This document shows, one piece after another, positions 7,524 through 12,314 of a stretch of DNA of 12,314 nt. This stretch comes from Gammaproteobacteria bacterium (GTDB taxonomy: Bacteria > Pseudomonadota > Gammaproteobacteria > Xanthomonadales > Marinicellaceae). Where the stretch lies: the NCBI GenBank assembly GCA_030426705.1, contig JAUHXW010000058.1, forward strand, positions 1 to 12,314. The letters are read 5' to 3'. A model generated the notes under the pieces. That model was not told the DNA's origin and searched no databases. It worked only from the letters and a program-made list of their open reading frames with translations. How positions within the stretch are numbered: position 1 is the stretch's first letter; every line of letters begins with the position of its first letter. Both the position numbers and the translations under genes were made by a program.

Positions 7524-10083
7524 CGCCAGCTTCTCCTTCCAGCATTTCGTCATCGTCATCATCCAGATTGACCACTTTGGCAATACTCACCAGTTTTTCC
7601 TTGTTGGCCAAACGAATCAAGGTAACACCCTGGGTGTTTCTTCCCACGGTTGAAATACCATCTACCGCCGTTCTGACCAAAGTGCCGCCATTGGAAATCA
7701 ACATGATTTGATCTTCCGGCAACACCTGACAAGCACCAACCACTGCGCCATTGCGTTCGCTGGTTTGTATGGCAATCACACCTTGTCCTGACCTTCTGAT
7801 TTTGGAAAACTCTTCCAGCTTGGTTTGTTTGCCAAATCCGTTTTCAGTACAGACCAGCACATTACCCTCTTCGGCCACAAACATGGAAACCACTTTGTGG
7901 TCACCTTTCAATGTGATACCACGTACACCGCGGGCAGTACGCCCCATTGAGCGCACATCATTTTCATCAAAGCGAATACACTTGCCAGAACTTGAGAACA
8001 GGAATACATCCTGAGAGCCATTGGTCAATTCAACATTCACCAAATGATCACCATCTAACAAGCCCAGACCTATGATGCCATTGGCACGTGGGCGTGAAAA
8101 ATTGGACAATGGTGTTTTCTTAACCACGCCTTTGGCCGTAGCAAAGAATACGTATTTATCATCGTCATACTCTCTGACTGGCAAGATGGCAGTGATTTTT
8201 TCGTCCTTATCTAACGGCAATAGATTCACCAATGGCTTGCCCCTCGCAGTCCGCGAAGCCATTGGCAATTCATAAACTTTCAACCAGTAAACCTGACCTT
8301 TGTTACTGAAACACAATAAAGTGTCATGGGTATTGGCAATCCACAAACGCTCAATAAAGTCCTCATTCTTCATGGCCGTGGCTGATTTACCTTTACCACC
8401 ACGGGTTTGTGCACGATATACATCAACCTGCTGCATTTTGGCGTAACCTTCATGAGACAGGGTAACCACCACATCTTCTTCAATGATCAAATCCTCCATC
8501 GTCAAATGACGCTGTCTGTTCATGATCACTGTGCGGCGCTCATCACCAAAACTATCCCTGATTTCCAGCAATTCCTCTTGAACCACTTCCAACAAACGAT
8601 CAGGATTGGTCAATATTTCCAGATATTCCTTGATGTGACCAATAATTTCCTTGAACTCATCGGTAATCTTGTCTTGTTCCAGACCAGTTAAGCGATGCAG
8701 CTGTAAATCCAAAATGGCTTTGGCTTGAATGGGCGATAATTGATAACCATCATCGAAAAACCCATATTGATCTTCCAAATCTTCAGGACGACATAAATGT
8801 GCATCACCTTCCAATAACGCAGTGATTAATGAAGAGCTCCATTTCTTGGCCAATAATTTTTCTTTGGCTTCTGCCGGATTTTTGGATTTTTTAATCAGCT
8901 CAATAACTTCTTCAATGTTGGCCAGAGCAACGGCCAAACCTTCCAACACATGCGCACGGTCTCTGGCTTTTTTCAACTCAAACAAGGTTCGACGCACCAC
9001 CACTTCGCGGCGATGCTTGACGAATTCAGTCAGAATTTCAATCAAGCCCAGGGTTTTCGGTTGACCATTGACCAAAGCAACCATATTGATACCGAATACG
9101 GTTTGCAATTGAGTCAGTTTATACAACTGATTCAATAAAACCTCGGCCACTTCACCACGGCGCAATTCAAACACAATGCGCATACCGTCTTTGTCAGATT
9201 CATCACGCAAAGCCGAAATGCCTTCAATTTTTTTCAATTTGACCAACTCAGCCACTTTTTCAATCAAACGTGCCTTATTGACCTGATACGGAATTTCGGT
9301 AACAACAATGGTTTGCTTGCCGGTGGCTTCATCTGTTTCGATGTCGGTTTTGGCGCGCATATAGACTTTGCCACGACCCGTTTCATAGGCATCCTTGATA
9401 CCTTCAGCACCATTGATGTATGCAGCCGTTGGAAAATCAGGACCTGGAAGGTGTTCCATCAGTTCATCCAGTGAAGCCTCGGGGTTTTGGGTTAAAGCAA
9501 TCGTCGCATTAATAACTTCAGTCAAGTTATGTGGCGGAATATTGGTGGCCATACCCACAGCAATACCAGAAGACCCATTTACCAAGAGTGCAGGCACACG
9601 TGTCGGCAACACCTCGGGCTCTGTATCTGTTTCATCATAGTTGGGCACAAAATCGACAGTATCCTTGTCAATATCAGCCAGCATCTCATGTGAAATCTTT
9701 GCCATTCGGACTTCGGTATAACGCATGGCTGCTGGTGAATCACCGTCCACAGAACCAAAGTTACCCTGGCCATCAACCAACATATAACGCATCGAAAAAG
9801 GTTGTGCCATACGAACGATGGTGTCATAAACTGCACTGTCACCATGAGGGTGGTATTTACCAATCACATCACCGACCACACGTGCTGATTTTTTGTGCGC
9901 CTTGTTCCAACTGACACCCAACACATTCATGGCGTACAATACACGTCTGTGCACTGGTTTTAAGCCATCCCTGACGTCAGGCAAAGCCCGACCAACAATC
10001 ACACTCATCGAATAATCGAGGTATGATTTTTGCATCTCGTCTTCAATATTTATCTTGATGATATCGCTTGAATTATCCGCCAT
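7516..10083 (-). CDS. gyrA: DNA gyrase subunit A (GyrA)
   Basis: GyrA is the DNA-breaking and rejoining subunit of gyrase, which introduces negative supercoils together with GyrB. The protein has 855 residues, normal length. The catalytic Tyr122 is in AAMRYTEVRM. The quinolone-resistance region reads HPHGDSAVYD with Ser83 and Asp87, the drug-sensitive residues, in exact E. coli numbering. The breakage-reunion domain runs to about 525, then a C-terminal beta-pinwheel (about 535-835) that opens with the GyrA-box at 559-565, here QTRGGKG instead of the E. coli QRRGGKG. The C-terminus is acidic (DDDDDE, then EGEAGDE), as is common. Alignment without gaps to the E. coli N-terminus supports the start, although no Shine-Dalgarno sequence is visible. 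An extended -10 promoter lies about 37 nt upstream. The 3' end overlaps tpiA by 8 bp. Confidence 0.99.
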   Translation of the reverse strand: MADNSSDIIKINIEDEMQKSYLDYSMSVIVGRALPDVRDGLKPVHRRVLYAMNVLGVSWNKAHKKSARVVGDVIGKYHPHGDSAVYDTIVRMAQPFSMRYMLVDGQGNFGSVDGDSPAAMRYTEVRMAKISHEMLADIDKDTVDFVPNYDETDTEPEVLPTRVPALLVNGSSGIAVGMATNIPPHNLTEVINATIALTQNPEASLDELMEHLPGPDFPTAAYINGAEGIKDAYETGRGKVYMRAKTDIETDEATGKQTIVVTEIPYQVNKARLIEKVAELVKLKKIEGISALRDESDKDGMRIVFELRRGEVAEVLLNQLYKLTQLQTVFGINMVALVNGQPKTLGLIEILTEFVKHRREVVVRRTLFELKKARDRAHVLEGLAVALANIEEVIELIKKSKNPAEAKEKLLAKKWSSSLITALLEGDAHLCRPEDLEDQYGFFDDGYQLSPIQAKAILDLQLHRLTGLEQDKITDEFKEIIGHIKEYLEILTNPDRLLEVVQEELLEIRDSFGDERRTVIMNRQRHLTMEDLIIEEDVVVTLSHEGYAKMQQVDVYRAQTRGGKGKSATAMKNEDFIERLWIANTHDTLLCFSNKGQVYWLKVYELPMASRTARGKPLVNLLPLDKDEKITAILPVREYDDDKYVFFATAKGVVKKTPLSNFSRPRANGIIGLGLLDGDHLVNVELTNGSQDVFLFSSSGKCIRFDENDVRSMGRTARGVRGITLKGDHKVVSMFVAEEGNVLVCTENGFGKQTKLEEFSKIRRSGQGVIAIQTSERNGAVVGACQVLPEDQIMLISNGGTLVRTAVDGISTVGRNTQGVTLIRLANKEKLVSIAKVVNLDDDDDEMLEGEAGDE
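7533..7538 (-). promoter_or_regulatory. Ribosome binding site that fixes the tpiA start
   Basis: AAGGAG on the minus strand lies within the last codons of gyrA, 9 nt upstream of the tpiA ATG at 7523. It supports this start over the in-frame ATG at 7583, whose extra 20 residues (MPKWSIWMM...) do not resemble TpiA. Confidence 0.8.
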
Positions 10084-10119
10084 AAATCGAAGTCACTGTC
10101 GTAAGATTAAAGAAACGAG

Positions 10120-10128
10120 ATTATACCA
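10120..10128 (-). promoter_or_regulatory. Extended -10 promoter for gyrA
   Basis: On the minus strand TGG-TATAAT is a consensus extended -10 element, with TATAAT at 10120-10125 and the TGn at 10126-10128. No good -35 is found at 16-18 bp spacing (the region reads GCGCTTTGA), which fits an extended -10 type. Predicted transcription start is near 10113, giving a leader of about 30 nt before the gyrA ATG. It is the only convincing promoter found for the gyrA-tpiA-secG-tRNA-nuo block. Confidence 0.7.
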
Positions 10129-10236
10129 CAAATCCACCCTTCAAAGCGCAACAAAATCACGAAAAAACGATTTTAAAGCCCTGCATAAGGTATTCTCCTG
10201 AAACCCTTACATTTATAGTGCTATGACAACAAAATT

Positions 10237-10253
10237 GCTTAGAAAGGCTTAGA
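10237..10253. repeat. Direct repeat GCTTAGA x2, one helical turn apart
   Basis: GCTTAGA occurs at 10237-10243 and again at 10247-10253 in the gyrA / membrane-protein intergenic spacer. The 10-bp period puts both copies on the same DNA face, as in some tandem activator or repressor sites. It is short enough to be chance. Confidence 0.35.
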
Positions 10254-10338
10254 TTTACAAAGGTATAGATTAAGTCATGACTAACAGCACTTTGTAAATG
10301 AGAGCATTTTATATAAATTTAATCATTCATTTACAAAC
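10253..10338. repeat. Three ATTTACAAA sites in alternating orientation
   Basis: ATTTACAAAG at 10253-10262, its exact complement CTTTGTAAAT at 10290-10299, and CATTTACAAA at 10329-10338 (exact complement of 10291-10300) form a +/-/+ series with centres 38 and 39 bp apart. The middle copy can pair with either neighbour over 10 bp, with 27- and 28-nt loops. The last copy ends 8 nt before the ATG of the next gene. The arrangement suits either a multi-site operator for a dimeric regulator or two mutually exclusive RNA hairpins. The rest of the 10084-10346 spacer shows nothing recognisable besides the gyrA promoter and the GCTTAGA repeat. Confidence 0.6.
10312..10317 (+). promoter_or_regulatory. 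Possible -10 element for the small membrane protein gene
   Basis: TATAAA lies in an AT-rich stretch 29 nt upstream of the ATG at 10347. No convincing -35 is present, but the middle ATTTACAAA copy covers the -35 position, so a protein bound there could control it. Weak evidence. Confidence 0.25.
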
Positions 10339-10346
10339 ATAAACCC

Positions 10347-10730
10347 ATGAAAAATTTATACTACAGCAAGCTAATCATCATTTCCTTAGCTGGCTTTTTA
10401 ATCGTTTACCACAGTTTTAAAATTTATAGCTTGATAACAGGCTCTCCAGACATACAAACCTTTACTACCAATCACGGCTTCCTATCCCTAATCAGGGTTA
10501 TAATCATTACCAGCTTAATTTGGCTTTTAATGGAACAAAAGTTTGCATTATTTTTTATGTGGAGCGCCATCGCCAGTTTAGTCACTTTACAAATACTGGC
10601 CACCAGTGAAGCAAATCACTGGCCAGCACATTTACTGCCATTAAAAGGATTTATTTTCCCTTCAGCAATCACATTCTTTTATTTAAAACAAGAACGACTT
10701 AAAAAAACTCAGTTTATAGAGAGCTCTTGA
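10347..10730 (+). CDS. Small four-helix membrane protein, function unknown
   Basis: I do not recognise this 127-residue protein. It has four likely membrane helices at about 9-29, 46-63, 66-85 and 97-114, short loops and a basic C-terminal tail (KQERLKK), so it is an inner-membrane protein with both ends probably cytoplasmic. The N-terminal helix carries HSFKIY, and a TSEANHWPAH loop lies between helices 3 and 4. No Shine-Dalgarno sequence precedes the ATG. The gene is AT-rich and is transcribed divergently from gyrA. Evidence that it is real is its uninterrupted length, a coherent helix pattern and a promoter-like upstream region. No catalytic motif is visible. Confidence 0.65.
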   Translation: MKNLYYSKLIIISLAGFLIVYHSFKIYSLITGSPDIQTFTTNHGFLSLIRVIIITSLIWLLMEQKFALFFMWSAIASLVTLQILATSEANHWPAHLLPLKGFIFPSAITFFYLKQERLKKTQFIESS

Positions 10731-10765
10731 GTGATTCCTCAGGTCGTGCCGATTGTCAGCTCTCT
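10718..10765 (+). terminator. Possible weak terminator after the membrane protein gene
   Basis: AGAGAGCT (10718-10725) is exactly complementary to AGCTCTCT (10758-10765), overlapping the stop codon region, and GTTATTT follows. The 32-nt loop and the poor T-tract make it a weak candidate; a small inner TGAG/CTCA pairing may shorten the loop. Confidence 0.3.
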
Positions 10766-10801
10766 GTTATTTGTGAACTAATGCACATAATTTTGCTCTA
10801 T

Positions 10802-10807
10802 TATAAA
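10802..10807 (+). promoter_or_regulatory. Possible -10 element for the SGNH hydrolase gene
   Basis: TATAAA within TCTATTATAAATCCC lies in the 90-bp gap after the membrane protein gene. No good -35 is seen. A start of transcription near 10814 would leave only about 7 nt before the ATG at 10821 but 40 nt before the ATG at 10854, which favours the latter as the translation start. Confidence 0.3.
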
Positions 10808-10853
10808 TCCCTTTTTTGCTATGCTAGAACTTCTTTTACTGGGCAAACTATTT

Positions 10854-11963
10854 ATGATGACAAGACAGCTATCGCTATACATCCTGATTGTTTTGTTTTT
10901 TAACACCAACTCTTCTTTAGCCCAACAATGGGATGTGGTGTATAAAAGCGACTTTGATCCTTTTAAGAACAATGCGTTTATATCCGGTCACAGTTTGATG
11001 GATAATCCATATCCTGATTATTTGCAATTAATCAGCGAATCGTTGGATGTAGCATACCAATGGAATCAACAAAATGGTATTGGCTCGCCAATCAGGGTCA
11101 GAACCAGTGGCAATCAAATGCCGCCTAATAATTGGGCTGGTTACCACATTGGCAAAAACCGAGACACTTTTGACATGGATGTAATCGCAGAATTAGCCTC
11201 ACCAGCAACCATTGGAACCAATGAAATTTATGATGCCCTGTTAATCACCGAACGACATGACATCATGGATGTGATTCGCTGGGAAAACACCAACAGTTTA
11301 CTACATCATTACCACAATAGATTACTGTCTGGAAACGCACAAGGAGAAACGTTTTTTTACCACTCATGGTTAGATATTGACCCCAATGAACCGCAAGACT
11401 GGATCGGCTTTGAGACTTTGATGCTCAATGCCTGGGAATGTGTCGCTGATAAAGTTAACCTGATTTTGGCAGATGAAGGCAAAACCCAAGCCATCAATGT
11501 CATTCCCGCCGGTTGGGCTTTGGCGAATTTGCTGCAGCACATTTTCGACGATGAAGTGCCAGGGTTTACCGGGACTGATATGGAAAAAATAGATGACTTG
11601 TTCAATGACACCGTGCATTTAAATGTAGAAGGTATTTATTATGTGGCTGCCGTCAGTTTTGCCATCGTCAACAAACGCAGTCCCGAAGGCGCAGACCTGC
11701 CAGCAGAGATCAGTCACACCACTGGAACTGTGCTGCAACAACTGGCCTGGCAATACGCGCAACAATATTTGGCAAATTATCGCCCCAAGACCATGAACAC
11801 CTGCAGCCAAATCATGTCTGATCAAATATGCTCAAGATATTTCAACTTCACCAACCGTCCAGAACAGGTGCAGTCATGCATTGATTGGATGAGTGATACC
11901 GGTTTTACTCCAAACCCTTTTAAATGGCCAGATCCTGATCTAATTACCTGGCCAGACCCCTAA
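10854..11963 (+). CDS. Secreted SGNH/GDSL-like hydrolase, substrate unknown
   Basis: From this start the 369-residue protein opens with a clear signal peptide: T3 R4, hydrophobic core 6-16, and an SLA cleavage site after A23. An in-frame ATG at 10821 is possible but adds a hydrophobic stretch that spoils the signal, and the ATG at 10857 is equally plausible. After the signal, ISGHSLMD (43-50) matches SGNH block I with Ser47 as the likely nucleophile and His in place of the usual Asp. DTVHLNVEG (252-260) matches block V with the Asp252/His255 pair. The usual GxND block III is not evident; LLITERHD (129-136) is in the expected area. Four Cys (196, 317, 326, 342) could form disulfides in the periplasm. 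The C-terminus holds two WPDP copies 8 residues apart (358-361 and 366-369). Esterase or acetyl-/carbohydrate-esterase activity is inferred only from the fold. Confidence 0.8.
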   Translation: MMTRQLSLYILIVLFFNTNSSLAQQWDVVYKSDFDPFKNNAFISGHSLMDNPYPDYLQLISESLDVAYQWNQQNGIGSPIRVRTSGNQMPPNNWAGYHIGKNRDTFDMDVIAELASPATIGTNEIYDALLITERHDIMDVIRWENTNSLLHHYHNRLLSGNAQGETFFYHSWLDIDPNEPQDWIGFETLMLNAWECVADKVNLILADEGKTQAINVIPAGWALANLLQHIFDDEVPGFTGTDMEKIDDLFNDTVHLNVEGIYYVAAVSFAIVNKRSPEGADLPAEISHTTGTVLQQLAWQYAQQYLANYRPKTMNTCSQIMSDQICSRYFNFTNRPEQVQSCIDWMSDTGFTPNPFKWPDPDLITWPDP

Positions 11964-11980
11964 TGTCATTACGCATTAGC

Positions 11981-12314
11981 TTACTTTTTTGATGTATAAC
12001 AAGTTTCTGTACCATCATAGTTGTTAAAACATTCTCTTCGATAACCTCGGTAGTTACTGTTATCATTCTGCTGAGATTGTTTAATCATGGAATCACCCCA
12101 GGCATTAAGACCTTCAGCGAATTTCTGCGACCAACTTTTTTGGTTACGCTCAGGATGAGCGGCCAGATATTCCTGTTGCTCACGCCACTCACGCTTGGCG
12201 GCTTCAAGAGCAAGTTTACGCTCTTCGTCGCGACGACGTTCTGCTTCAGCTATTTGAGCTTCATAGGCACGTTTACGGGCTATTTGATCGGCCCTAAAGT
12301 CCACAGTGTCCTTA
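11981..12314 (-). CDS. Charged, helix-rich protein of unknown function, 3' part; runs off the right edge
   Basis: The frame is open to the window edge, so the 5' end is missing; a GTG at 12304 could be read as a start but there is no evidence for it. About 110 C-terminal residues are visible. The first half is rich in Arg, Lys, Glu and Ala (RKRAYEAQIAEAERRRDE, then KREWREQQEYL) and should form a long charged helix or coiled coil. The second half is polar, with Asn/Gln (SQQNDNSNYRGYRR). It ends ECFNNYDGTETCYTSKK, where the two Cys could make a small disulfide loop if exported. I recognise no family. It converges on the SGNH gene, with a 17-bp gap between the stops and no convincing terminator. 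Confidence 0.65.
   Translation of the reverse strand, partial: KDTVDFRADQIARKRAYEAQIAEAERRRDEERKLALEAAKREWREQQEYLAAHPERNQKSWSQKFAEGLNAWGDSMIKQSQQNDNSNYRGYRRECFNNYDGTETCYTSKK

Noticed and set aside
7524..7583. 20-residue N-terminal extension of TpiA from an upstream in-frame ATG
   Set aside because: The extra residues lie in the gyrA coding end, are unlike TpiA, and the AAGGAG site at 7533-7538 points to the ATG at 7523.
11925..11960. Repeated TGGCCAGA at the end of the SGNH gene as a DNA repeat or recombination site
   Set aside because: The repeat is explained at protein level by the two WPDP units; there is no wider DNA repeat.
11961..11990. TAATG...CATTA with a following T-run between the convergent stops, as a terminator for the SGNH gene
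   Set aside because: The stem is only five AT-rich pairs and six bases separate it from the T-run; too weak to call.

Overview
The window is chromosomal DNA of a gammaproteobacterium at roughly 40-45% GC. The order gyrA - tpiA - secG - tRNA-Leu - nuoABCDEFG, separate nuoC and nuoD genes, and a NuoC central insertion that I recall from Xanthomonas/Xylella proteins suggest a relative of the Xanthomonadales, such as a low-GC Marinicella-like lineage. That placement is inference from gene order and protein character, not from a database comparison.

Region 1 (1-10083, all minus strand) is one dense block read from right to left. It starts with gyrA (DNA gyrase A), whose 3' end overlaps tpiA (triose-phosphate isomerase) by 8 bp. 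secG (Sec translocon subunit) follows after 3 nt, then a 65-nt spacer, a complete tRNA-Leu(GAG), and 29 nt later nuoA. The genes nuoA-B-C-D-E-F-G are joined by 1-10 bp overlaps, and nuoG runs off the left edge. I see no convincing intrinsic terminator inside this block. An extended -10 promoter (TGG-TATAAT) sits about 37 nt upstream of gyrA, so one long transcript coupling gyrase, glycolysis, secretion, a tRNA and respiratory complex I is possible. Internal promoters cannot be excluded. The complex I genes shown encode the NADH-input module (NuoE, NuoF, NuoG), the connecting, quinone-reducing part (NuoB, NuoC, NuoD) and the first membrane subunit (NuoA). Their Fe-S ligands are intact, but NuoG lacks the extra N7 cluster ligands found in E. 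coli.

Region 2 (10084-10346) is an AT-rich divergent spacer. It holds the gyrA promoter, a pair of 7-bp direct repeats one helical turn apart, and three copies of ATTTACAAA in alternating orientation, 38-39 bp apart, running up to the next gene's start.

Region 3 (10347-12314) is accessory in character. It contains a small four-helix membrane protein of unknown function (+), a secreted SGNH/GDSL-like hydrolase with a non-standard GHSL nucleophile block and a WPDP repeat at its C-terminus (+), and the 3' part of a convergent gene for a charged, helix-rich protein of unknown function (-).

Nothing in the window looks like a mobile element, CRISPR array, defence system or phage. The least ordinary items are the 11-residue repeat tail of SecG, the three-copy ATTTACAAA arrangement, the gyrA-to-nuo gene fusion by overlap, and the divergent SGNH protein.
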